A DNA stretch of 64,000 nucleotides from Corticicoccus populi (lineage in GTDB: Bacteria; Bacillota; Bacilli; Staphylococcales; Salinicoccaceae), in assembly GCF_042686195.1 (NCBI RefSeq), contig NZ_JBHUOQ010000001.1:124001-188000 (forward strand), in the 5' to 3' direction. The translations under genes were made by a program, and so were the position numbers. The notes below the pieces were generated by a model. That model did not search any database. It worked only from the letters and a program-made list of their open reading frames with translations, and was not told where the DNA came from. How positions within the stretch are numbered: position 1 is the first letter of the stretch; every line of letters starts with the position of its first letter. This document shows, one piece after another, positions 35,927 through 43,925 of the stretch.

Positions 35927-37333
35927 GTGACTGTTGAAGTTAGAAATTTACGTTTGAAATTCCCTGAAGCAGACTCACGGCAGTTTACGGATTTAAGTAT
36001 TTCAATTGAAGACGGAGAGAAAGTACTGCTCCTCGGCCCCTCGGGGTCCGGGAAAAGCACGCTTTTGAATGTGCTCGGCGGAATTATTCCGCGCACTGTA
36101 GATATACCACTTAAAGCGGATGTGTTGAATGCAGCAGAAGCGGCATATGTTTTTCAGGACCCGGATTCACAGTTTACGATGCCGTCGGTGGCGGAGGAGC
36201 TTGCATTTGTGCTTGAGAACAGGCAGGTCAAAAAAGAAGATATGCTCCCGCTGATGACAGAGGCACTCAAGAAGGTCGGCCTCGGAATGATTTTAGACCG
36301 TACAGTCAACAGCCTGTCAGGCGGCCAGAAACAAAAACTTGCGATCGCATCCTGCCTCCTGCAGGACAGCAGTACACTGATGCTGGATGAACCGACCAGT
36401 ATGCTCGATGAATCATCGGTGAAATCATTGTGGGAAACGGTGCAGAATGTCTGGGAAGAGAAGACAGTAGTGATTGTTGAACACCGGGTGGATCATATAT
36501 GGGATAAAGTCGACCGTGTCATATTAATGAACGGACAGGGTGAACTGATTGTGGACAGCACCCCGAAGGATGTATTTGAAAACCATTTGGAATTACTGTT
36601 TGAGTATGGTGTATGGCATCCGGCCTCATGGCGTCATGCACCGGAATTCCCGCTCTTTGAACGCAGTGGAGACGTACTTTTAAACGTACGAGATATGACT
36701 GTATCCCGTACTGGAAACACACTTTTGCACATTGACAATTTAAATATCTATAAAGGTGAATGGCTCACTTTAGAAGGCGAGAACGGGACAGGGAAAACCA
36801 GTCTCCTTCTTGCCCTTATGAAATTAATCAAGTCCCGGGGTGAAGTTACAGCAGGCGGTAAACGGATTAAAAAGACAAAAGACATTTCCGGCTTCATGTA
36901 TCCTGTGTTTCAAAACCCCGAGCTTCAGTTTATTACGAATAAAGTGTTCGATGAGATTTTTATCAACCTTGAGATGCATGATGACAGGGATGTCGCCCGT
37001 CAAAAGACGACTGAACTTTTAAAGGATATGCATCTGGATCATGTCAGTCACCTGCATCCGCTTGAAATTTCAACAGGCCAGAAAAGGCGTCTGTCTGTGG
37101 CAACTGCTGCAGGCGGTGTACCTGAGATAATTATTTTGGATGAACCGACTTTCGGTCTGGATCAGAAACTCACCTTCCGTTTCATAGAAATGTTTCACCG
37201 TCTGGTACAAAATGGAACGACGATTATTATGATTACGCATGATGAAGAAATTAAAAAGAGATATCCGATGCGGCGTCTTTTAATCTCAGACGGCAGACTT
37301 TATGAACATGAAGGAGGCGGTACAGATGCTTGA
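35927..37333 (+). CDS. ykoD: ECF transporter duplicated ATPase YkoD
   Basis: 468 residues, GTG start with AAGGG upstream. Two fused ABC ATPase domains: first GPSGSGKST, LSGGQKQK and LMLDEPTSMLD; second GENGTGKTS, STGQKRRLS and IILDEPTFGLD. Both keep Walker A, Walker B and catalytic Glu; the second signature is STGQ. Energises the thiamine-precursor ECF transporter at the inner face of the membrane. 3 nt after ykoE and 8 nt overlap with ykoC. Confidence 0.94.
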   Translation: MTVEVRNLRLKFPEADSRQFTDLSISIEDGEKVLLLGPSGSGKSTLLNVLGGIIPRTVDIPLKADVLNAAEAAYVFQDPDSQFTMPSVAEELAFVLENRQVKKEDMLPLMTEALKKVGLGMILDRTVNSLSGGQKQKLAIASCLLQDSSTLMLDEPTSMLDESSVKSLWETVQNVWEEKTVVIVEHRVDHIWDKVDRVILMNGQGELIVDSTPKDVFENHLELLFEYGVWHPASWRHAPEFPLFERSGDVLLNVRDMTVSRTGNTLLHIDNLNIYKGEWLTLEGENGTGKTSLLLALMKLIKSRGEVTAGGKRIKKTKDISGFMYPVFQNPELQFITNKVFDEIFINLEMHDDRDVARQKTTELLKDMHLDHVSHLHPLEISTGQKRRLSVATAAGGVPEIIILDEPTFGLDQKLTFRFIEMFHRLVQNGTTIIMITHDEEIKKRYPMRRLLISDGRLYEHEGGGTDA

Positions 37334-38117
37334 TGTGATTAAAGGGAGAATGACGTTTATTGACAGAGTCAATCCCATCACAAAAATAACAGCCTCTGTG
37401 ATGCTGTTTATCCTTGTTGTCTTTACCCACAATCCAAATACACTCTTCTATCTGACTCTTTTCGTTCTGCTGACACTGATTGGACTGTCGGGTGTGAAAT
37501 ACCGGTATTTAGCCGGTTTTGTGATTGTTGTGCTGATTTTCGGCTTCTTTTCGAGCATGTATATGATTTTGTATGGTGAGGGGACAACGACACTCTTCAG
37601 ATTCGGTTTAATTCATGTGACAGAAGAAAGTGTCACGCGCGGACTTCACGTTATGATGCGCGGGCTGGCACTGTCGTTTTTCGGTGCACTCATCATTTTC
37701 ACGACGAAAATTACAGATATTTTCTACAGTTTAATGATCCAGCTGAAATTAAAGCCGAAGTTTGCCTATTCGTTTATGGCGGCCGTCCGTATGGTGCCGA
37801 TTATTGCGGGTGAGTACATGATGTTAAGACGGGTCAGAAAGGTCAGAAAACCGCTCATTCACAGGCGGCATATTTCAGGCTTCAAGGGCTTTATTACCAC
37901 TGTGATTACACTTTTGTCGCAAAGTATCAGGCGTGCCTACAGACTTGGTATCGCGATGGAATCGAAGCAGTTTAATGACGGTCCGAGAACGTATTATCAT
38001 AGAACGTTCTTTTCAAGGTTTGACAGTTTCTTCATTGTATATATGTGTGCTGTGATTGTCTTTGCGTACTTATCAGGGGATATATTACAATTATTTGACA
38101 CTATTGATGCACGCTAG
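37326..38117 (+). CDS. ykoC: ECF transporter transmembrane T component YkoC
   Basis: 263 residues from ATG 37326 (GGAGGCGG just upstream, inside ykoD). Four to five membrane segments and the ECF-T coupling motifs: AAVRMVPIIAGEYMMLRRVRK and RRAYRLGIAMESKQF, the two A-R-G-like helices that contact the ATPases. Links YkoD to YkoE. Last gene of the TPP-controlled operon; no clear terminator before miaB. Confidence 0.92.
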   Translation: MLDVIKGRMTFIDRVNPITKITASVMLFILVVFTHNPNTLFYLTLFVLLTLIGLSGVKYRYLAGFVIVVLIFGFFSSMYMILYGEGTTTLFRFGLIHVTEESVTRGLHVMMRGLALSFFGALIIFTTKITDIFYSLMIQLKLKPKFAYSFMAAVRMVPIIAGEYMMLRRVRKVRKPLIHRRHISGFKGFITTVITLLSQSIRRAYRLGIAMESKQFNDGPRTYYHRTFFSRFDSFFIVYMCAVIVFAYLSGDILQLFDTIDAR

Positions 38118-38204
38118 AAGACAATAAGCGATAAGCCTTTTATTTTCAATTGAAAACCGATATAATTGGTAAAGATATTTCAAGTAGATAAATGGGGTTT
38201 TTAC

Positions 38205-39737
38205 ATGAATGAAGAGCAGAGACGTGACGCGTCTAAAGTCTCACAAAAGAAGGAAGAGAAAGATTACAGTCAGTATTTCCAGCATGTTTATCAGCCGCCG
38301 AATTTGAGAGATGCGCGTAAACGCGGGAAAACTGAAGTGGATTATATCTCTGATTTTAAAATAGAAGAACGTTTTAGAAATCTCGGAAAAGAACGGAAGT
38401 TCTATATCCGTACGTACGGCTGCCAGATGAATATGCATGATACTGAAGTTATGGCTGGGATTTTCACAGCGCTCGGTTATGAGGCGACTGATAACACTGA
38501 AGATGCGGATGTGATTTTATTGAACACATGCGCAATCCGTGAAAACGCTGAAAATAAAGTGTTTGGTGAAATTGGTAATTTAAAGCACGTAAAGCAGAAC
38601 AACCCTGAAGTGCTTATCGGTGTCTGCGGGTGTATGGCTCAGGAAGAAGCGGTTGTGAATAAAATATTGAAGTCCTACCAGAATGTAGACATTATTTTTG
38701 GTACACACAATATTCACAGACTCCCGAATATCCTGGATGAAGCTTACATGTCCAAAGAGAAAGTGATTGAAGTGTGGTCCAAAGAGGGCGATGTCATTGA
38801 GAATCTGCCGAAAGTCCGTGAAGGCGGTACGAAAGCATGGGTCAACATTATGTACGGTTGTGATAAATTCTGTACATACTGTATCGTTCCGTTTACGCGT
38901 GGTAAGGAGAGAAGCCGTCTGCCGGAAGATATTCTGGAAGAAGTGCGTGACCTTGCGGCTAGAGGATACCAGGAAGTGACACTGCTCGGACAGAATGTCA
39001 ATTCCTATGGTAAGGATCTTGACCTCGATTATGATCTCGGTGATTTAATGCGTGCTGTTTCAGAGACCGATATGCCGCGTGTCCGTTTTACAACGAGCCA
39101 CCCGTGGGATTTCACTGATAACCTGATTGAAGTACTCGCAACAGGCGGTAACTTAATGCCGCATATTCATCTTCCGGTACAGTCCGGAAACAATGCAGTG
39201 CTTAAGATTATGGGACGTAAATATACAAGAGAAGAATATCTTGAACTCGTTCATAAAATCAGAACAGCAATGCCGGATGTCGCATTGACGACAGATATTA
39301 TCGTCGGTTATCCGAATGAGACAGAAGAACAGTTTCAGGATACGATGTCTTTATACCAGGAAGTCGGTTTTGAACATGCGTATACGTATATTTACTCGCC
39401 GAGAGAAGGTACACCTGCTGCACGCATGGAAGACAATGTCAGTGATCAGGACAAAAAAGACCGTCTGCACCGCTTAAACCGTATGGTGACACACTATACG
39501 AGAGATACCCTTCAAAAATTTGAAGGTGAAGTGGTGGAAGTGCTTTGTGAAGGACCGAGTAAAAAACGTGATGATATATATGCAGGCTATACAGATAAAA
39601 TGAAACTCGTCAATTTCACATCACCTGGCGATGAAGTGATTGGAAAAATCGTTAAAGTTAAAGTGACCGAAGCGATGAATTATTCATTAATGGGTGAATT
39701 TGTTGAAGTGATTGAACATGAAAAGGTGGAAGCATAA
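38205..39737 (+). CDS. miaB: tRNA-2-methylthio-N6-dimethylallyladenosine synthase
   Basis: 510 residues from ATG 38205 (GGGG 8 nt upstream; an upstream TTG has no ribosome site). UPF0004 cysteines in YGCQMN, NTCAIRE and CGCMAQ bind the auxiliary cluster; radical-SAM cluster CDKFCTYC; TRAM domain at the C terminus (about 445-505). Adds a methylthio group to i6A37 of tRNA. Its substrate is made by miaA, also in this window (46775). Overlaps ricA by one base. Confidence 0.96.
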   Translation: MNEEQRRDASKVSQKKEEKDYSQYFQHVYQPPNLRDARKRGKTEVDYISDFKIEERFRNLGKERKFYIRTYGCQMNMHDTEVMAGIFTALGYEATDNTEDADVILLNTCAIRENAENKVFGEIGNLKHVKQNNPEVLIGVCGCMAQEEAVVNKILKSYQNVDIIFGTHNIHRLPNILDEAYMSKEKVIEVWSKEGDVIENLPKVREGGTKAWVNIMYGCDKFCTYCIVPFTRGKERSRLPEDILEEVRDLAARGYQEVTLLGQNVNSYGKDLDLDYDLGDLMRAVSETDMPRVRFTTSHPWDFTDNLIEVLATGGNLMPHIHLPVQSGNNAVLKIMGRKYTREEYLELVHKIRTAMPDVALTTDIIVGYPNETEEQFQDTMSLYQEVGFEHAYTYIYSPREGTPAARMEDNVSDQDKKDRLHRLNRMVTHYTRDTLQKFEGEVVEVLCEGPSKKRDDIYAGYTDKMKLVNFTSPGDEVIGKIVKVKVTEAMNYSLMGEFVEVIEHEKVEA

Positions 39738-40171
39738 TGTACAGTAAAAAAGATATTGTTGCTGAGGCGAAGAATCTGGGTAAAATGATGGCAGCAACTG
39801 AACAGGTTGAGTTCTTCAAGAAAGCAGAAGCAAAGATTCATGAGAATCAAGATGTCAGAGAAAAAATGGCAAGCTTGAAAAGTCTTCAGAAACAGGCAGT
39901 GAACTTCCAAAGCTACGGCAAGGAACGCGCCTACCAGATGACTGAAGAGAAAATCAAGAAAGTTGAAGCTGAACTTGATGGCATGCCGATTGTCGACCAG
40001 TTTAAAGATGCACAGGGACAGGTGAATGAACTGCTTCAAATGGTGTCACATGCCATCAGTAAAACAGTTACTGACGAAATCATCACTTCAACAGGCGGAA
40101 ATTTACTGGTCGGTGAGACAGGTGCCGCGATGAGAAATATGCCGAACCAGGATAAAGAAGAAAACGAATAA
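39737..40171 (+). CDS. ymcA: RicA/YmcA, RNA-maturation (Y-complex) regulator
   Basis: 144 residues, begins MYSKKDIVAEAKNLGKMM, a helical YlbF/YmcA-family protein. In B. subtilis the RicA-RicF-RicT complex guides RNase Y cleavage and carries Fe-S clusters. The conserved TDEIITSTGGNLLVGETG segment is present, but this protein has no cysteine at all, whereas I recall B. subtilis RicA having one near its C terminus. Coupled to miaB by TAATG, the same order as in Bacillus. Confidence 0.9.
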   Translation: MYSKKDIVAEAKNLGKMMAATEQVEFFKKAEAKIHENQDVREKMASLKSLQKQAVNFQSYGKERAYQMTEEKIKKVEAELDGMPIVDQFKDAQGQVNELLQMVSHAISKTVTDEIITSTGGNLLVGETGAAMRNMPNQDKEENE

Positions 40172-40183
40172 TTATATACCGGA

Positions 40184-40215
40184 GCCGTACACTATTTGAT
40201 GTGTGCGGTTTTTTT
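40184..40215 (+). terminator. miaB-ymcA terminator
   Basis: 8-bp stem CCGTACAC/GTGTGCGG with one G.T pair, 8-nt loop, T7. Confidence 0.88.
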
Positions 40216-40259
40216 AATAGACAGAGAGATTTTTTAATTTATACAAGGAGGACATCAAA

Positions 40260-40769
40260 ATGGAAGATAATAATAAAAGAATGACCCGGAATATATCATT
40301 AACAGGAGTAATGGTAGCTGTGAATGTCGTACTTGGAACATTGATTACGATACCGCTTGGGCCGATAAGAGCAGCGCCGGTCCAGCATTTAATTAATGTT
40401 ATCGGTGCAGTGTTGACCGGACCATGGGTAATAGTTCAGGCATTTATTTCTTCGACAATCAGGATTATGATGGGGACAGGCACACCGTTTGCTTATCCCG
40501 GAAGTATGGTCGGTGCACTTATTGCATGGCTGATGTACCGGAAGTTTAAGAAATTAAATTTCGCAGCAGCAGGGGAAGTCATTGGAACCGGTATTTTCGG
40601 ATCTCTTGCCACTTATCCGCTGATTATGGTGCTCGGACTTGATACTGGATTCTTCTGGGTACTGGCACCCGCATTTATAGTAAGCAGTTTAATCGGTGCG
40701 GCAGTATCATGGCTGATGTTGTCCCAGCTTGAAAAAAGAAATCTGTTTGAGGCTTTTAGGAATAATTAA
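40260..40769 (+). CDS. thiW: ECF transporter S component ThiW
   Basis: 169 residues, AAGGAGG before the ATG. Five to six membrane segments; GPIRAAPVQHLINVIGAVLTGPW and GTGTPFAYPGSMVGAL are the ThiW signature. Thought to bind the thiazole precursor of thiamine. No ATPase or T component is adjacent, so it must use a shared ECF module. No TPP riboswitch is visible in the 88 bp upstream, unlike ykoEDC and unlike many thiW genes. Confidence 0.85.
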   Translation: MEDNNKRMTRNISLTGVMVAVNVVLGTLITIPLGPIRAAPVQHLINVIGAVLTGPWVIVQAFISSTIRIMMGTGTPFAYPGSMVGALIAWLMYRKFKKLNFAAAGEVIGTGIFGSLATYPLIMVLGLDTGFFWVLAPAFIVSSLIGAAVSWLMLSQLEKRNLFEAFRNN

Positions 40770-40873
40770 TTTAGTTTAATGATTTCTTGTTTGAGGTAAA
40801 TGAATTATATGCTTATATAATCTAAAAATGGTGAATTATTCAAAAGCACATTCCTTTTCAGGAGGTGGTTTCC

Positions 40874-41089
40874 ATTAGTATAAAGAAAAATCAATATGAA
40901 AATGAAAGAGATAGATTAGTAGATGAGGAGCGTAAGGGTAATCCAACAGGCAATGCAGGAGATGCATTTAATAAAGAAAAGCAAGGTATTATTTTTGAAT
41001 TGTCGAGCCATTTAGGTTGGAAAGGTTTCTTAATATTGATAGTGATTCTTATCCTTATTGGGATATCGGTAAGAATATTTTTAATTTGA
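40874..41089 (+). CDS. small DUF6366-like membrane protein, apparent ATT start
   Basis: 71 residues if translation begins at ATT 40874, which lies 8 nt after a perfect AGGAGG; the only other in-frame candidate, GTG 40865, overlaps that site, and there is no in-frame ATG. Charged N-terminal half with GNPTGNAGDAF, then SSHLGWKGF and one C-terminal membrane segment (about 48-70), the layout of DUF6366 proteins. Function unknown. Its own terminator follows at 41129. Confidence 0.7.
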   Translation: MSIKKNQYENERDRLVDEERKGNPTGNAGDAFNKEKQGIIFELSSHLGWKGFLILIVILILIGISVRIFLI

Positions 41090-41128
41090 AAAATTAGGGG
41101 ATAGGATAAAGTTCACCCTCTAAGTAGT

Positions 41129-41168
41129 ATCTCCCGCAGGTAGACGGTACCTGTGGGAGATTTTTTTT
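41129..41168 (+). terminator. terminator after the DUF6366-like gene
   Basis: 14-bp stem with one G.T pair (41129-41142 with 41148-41161), 5-nt loop, T8. Confidence 0.95.
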
Positions 41169-41349
41169 ATGGATTCAGTGTTTAAGATCAGAAAAATAGA
41201 AGTGTTACTGACAGACAGTGTCCAAACGATGCGACCGTCAGGTGCCGTTCTATCGGATTATGATATTGCCCGCCCGCATCTTAACGTGTTATTTATCACG
41301 AATTAATCCATCATCTACAGTCTCCGGCCGGCAGAAATATACCGAAACA
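41169..41349. other. intergenic stretch before mutS
   Basis: I see no gene here. A 45-codon open frame (41169-41306) starts inside the T-run of the terminator and has no ribosome site. No repeat or RNA motif is recognised. Confidence 0.5.
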
Positions 41350-41358
41350 TGATATAAT
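41350..41358 (+). promoter_or_regulatory. extended -10 promoter of mutS
   Basis: TGATATAAT with no good -35; 36 nt upstream of the ATG. Confidence 0.4.
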
Positions 41359-41393
41359 TAATGTGATAAAAACTACTGTTTGGAAGTGTTATT

Positions 41394-43925
41394 ATGGCGA
41401 GTACTGCCACACCGATGATGAAACAATATTTAAGTATAAAAGACCAGCATCCGGATGCGCTTTTATTTTTCAGGCTGGGCGATTTTTATGAATTATTTTT
41501 TGAAGATGCAGTGACGGCGAGTAAGACGCTTGAAATTACGCTGACGTCACGTGATAAGAAGAAGGATCCGATTCCGATGTGCGGTGTACCGTATCATTCG
41601 GCAAAAGGTTATATAGAAAAGTTAATTAATGAAGGTTTTAAAGTAGCCATATGTGAGCAGATGGAAAATCCGCGTGAAGTGAAGGGTATGGTAAAGCGTG
41701 AAGTGGTCAGAATCATCACGCCGGGGACACTGATTGATGATTTCGGTATGGACGACGGGCAAAGTAACTATTTGTTATCTCTCGTAAAAGAAAACGGCAT
41801 GTATACAGTCAGTTACTCAGATATCTCAACCGGGGATATCTTTGCATTTTCCACCGAAAATATGACGGACTTAACGAGTGAAGTGTCCCGGATCAAGCCG
41901 AGTGAAATGGTGGTGGATGAAGCTTCTGAATCAGTGATTAAAGAAATGTATCAGGATCCGCCGCTTTATACAATCTATGAAAAAAAAGAACATTATGATT
42001 TAGAGCGCGAGGACGACGTTACAGAAGCTTCGGCAATTGATCTTTTAATGAACTACATCTACAGCCACAACATGAAAGACCTCAGTCATTTCCGCATTGT
42101 TAAAAAACATAAACTAAATGAATCGATGCAGCTGAATTATGCAGCGCTGTCGAATCTTGAACTGTTGACCAACCTGCAGACAAAAAAAGAAAAAGGCTCG
42201 TTGTTCTGGTATTTAAATAAAACAGAAACACCGATGGGTAAACGGAAGCTGAGACGCTGGATTGAGCGTCCGCTGATGCGTGTTACTGACATTAAAATGC
42301 GTCACAGTGTGGTTAATATTCTGCTTGATCACTTTATTGAACGTGAAGATTTAAAATCACTTTTAAATCAGGTATACGATATTGAACGTCTTGTCGGACG
42401 TCTCAGTTTCGGCAATATTGATGCGAAGGATTTGATTCAGCTGAGGGATTCTCTTTATAATCTGCCGGCCGTTGACCGTTTGTTAACGGAGCTGCAGCTG
42501 AATGAAGTGCCGCTTTTTACAGGTTTTGATACACTGGCTGACATTCACCGGCTGCTTGATGACAGCCTCCTTGATCCGCCGCCGAAACATATCAGGGAAG
42601 GAAATATCTTTAAATCAGATTACGACGAAAAACTTCAGGAATTAAGATATATACAGGAGAATGCACGGCAGTTTTTGAATGACTATATTGAAGGCGAGAG
42701 AGAAAAAACCGGTATTAAGAGTTTGAAAATTGGTTTTAACAAAGTGTTCGGCTATTATATTGAAATCTCAAAAGTCAATGCGATGAACTTTGATACTGAA
42801 ACCCATCAGTATGAGAGAAAGCAGACACTGACCAATGCAGAACGTTTCATCACTCCGGAATTAAAAGAAATGGAGACGAAAATTCTGAGTGCAGAGGACG
42901 AAAGTATTATTCTCGAATACCGCCTGTTCAATGAACTAAAGGCAAAAATGACACAACATATCGACCGGCTGCAGAAAACAGCGGAACAGATTTCAACGCT
43001 CGATTGCCTGATATCATTTGCGGCAGTGGCGAATGAATATCATTTGACAGAACCTGTATTTAATCAGGAAATGCTTAATATCACAGACGGCCGTCATCCG
43101 GTAGTGGAGAAAGTCATTGGCGAGAATACTTATGTGCCGAATGATCTTCAAATGGATGATGAGAACTTTATTTATCTGATTACCGGACCGAATATGTCCG
43201 GTAAAAGTACGTATATGAGACAGGTTGCGATTATCAGTATTATGGCACAGATCGGCATGTATGTTCCGGCGCAGTCTGCATCACTGCCGGTATTTGATGC
43301 GATATTTACGCGCATCGGTGCGAGTGATGACTTATCAAGCGGTAAGTCAACCTTCATGATTGAAATGATGGAGGCAAATGATGCACTGAAGCGCGCAACA
43401 AAGGACAGCCTGTTAATATTTGACGAAATTGGACGCGGAACATCCACCTATGACGGAATGGCACTCGCTGAAGCAATGCTTGAATACATCCATAATCATA
43501 TCGGTGCGAAAACTTTATTCTCAACTCATTACCATGAGATCACAAAGCTCGACAGCGTCCTTTCAGGTCTATCCAACTATCACGTAAAGGCAACGGAGTA
43601 TGACGGCAGACTGGTATTTCTTCATAAAGTGAAGCCCGGTGCGGTGGAAAAAAGTTACGGCATTCATGTCGCACGGCTTGCTGAACTGCCGGAAGAAGTG
43701 ACGAAACGTGCAGAGAATATACTGGCAGAACTTGAGGCAGGATCGTACACTCAGGACCACAGCAGGGAAAGAGAAGCTGCACAGCTTGAGTTCCCGCTTC
43801 CGGACACTGAAGGAAAACGTGATGATGTCAGCGAGGCACTCAGACAGATGGACTTAAATCAAATGACACCGATGGATGCGATGATAAAACTGAATGAACT
43901 AAAATCTTTAATTAAGGATGACTGA
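41394..43925 (+). CDS. mutS: DNA mismatch repair protein MutS
   Basis: 843 residues. Mismatch-binding domain with FFRLGDFYELF near the N terminus; clamp/lever domains; ATPase with TGPNMSGKST (Walker A), LLIFDEIGRGTSTYDG (Walker B and signature) and FSTHYHE; helical dimerisation end. Recognises base mismatches and small loops and recruits MutL. GGAAGTG before the ATG; overlaps mutL by one base. Confidence 0.97.
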   Translation: MASTATPMMKQYLSIKDQHPDALLFFRLGDFYELFFEDAVTASKTLEITLTSRDKKKDPIPMCGVPYHSAKGYIEKLINEGFKVAICEQMENPREVKGMVKREVVRIITPGTLIDDFGMDDGQSNYLLSLVKENGMYTVSYSDISTGDIFAFSTENMTDLTSEVSRIKPSEMVVDEASESVIKEMYQDPPLYTIYEKKEHYDLEREDDVTEASAIDLLMNYIYSHNMKDLSHFRIVKKHKLNESMQLNYAALSNLELLTNLQTKKEKGSLFWYLNKTETPMGKRKLRRWIERPLMRVTDIKMRHSVVNILLDHFIEREDLKSLLNQVYDIERLVGRLSFGNIDAKDLIQLRDSLYNLPAVDRLLTELQLNEVPLFTGFDTLADIHRLLDDSLLDPPPKHIREGNIFKSDYDEKLQELRYIQENARQFLNDYIEGEREKTGIKSLKIGFNKVFGYYIEISKVNAMNFDTETHQYERKQTLTNAERFITPELKEMETKILSAEDESIILEYRLFNELKAKMTQHIDRLQKTAEQISTLDCLISFAAVANEYHLTEPVFNQEMLNITDGRHPVVEKVIGENTYVPNDLQMDDENFIYLITGPNMSGKSTYMRQVAIISIMAQIGMYVPAQSASLPVFDAIFTRIGASDDLSSGKSTFMIEMMEANDALKRATKDSLLIFDEIGRGTSTYDGMALAEAMLEYIHNHIGAKTLFSTHYHEITKLDSVLSGLSNYHVKATEYDGRLVFLHKVKPGAVEKSYGIHVARLAELPEEVTKRAENILAELEAGSYTQDHSREREAAQLEFPLPDTEGKRDDVSEALRQMDLNQMTPMDAMIKLNELKSLIKDD

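Noticed and set aside
41169..41306. 45-codon open frame after the DUF6366-like gene
   Set aside because: It begins in the T-run of a terminator, has no ribosome site, and its product is not recognised.
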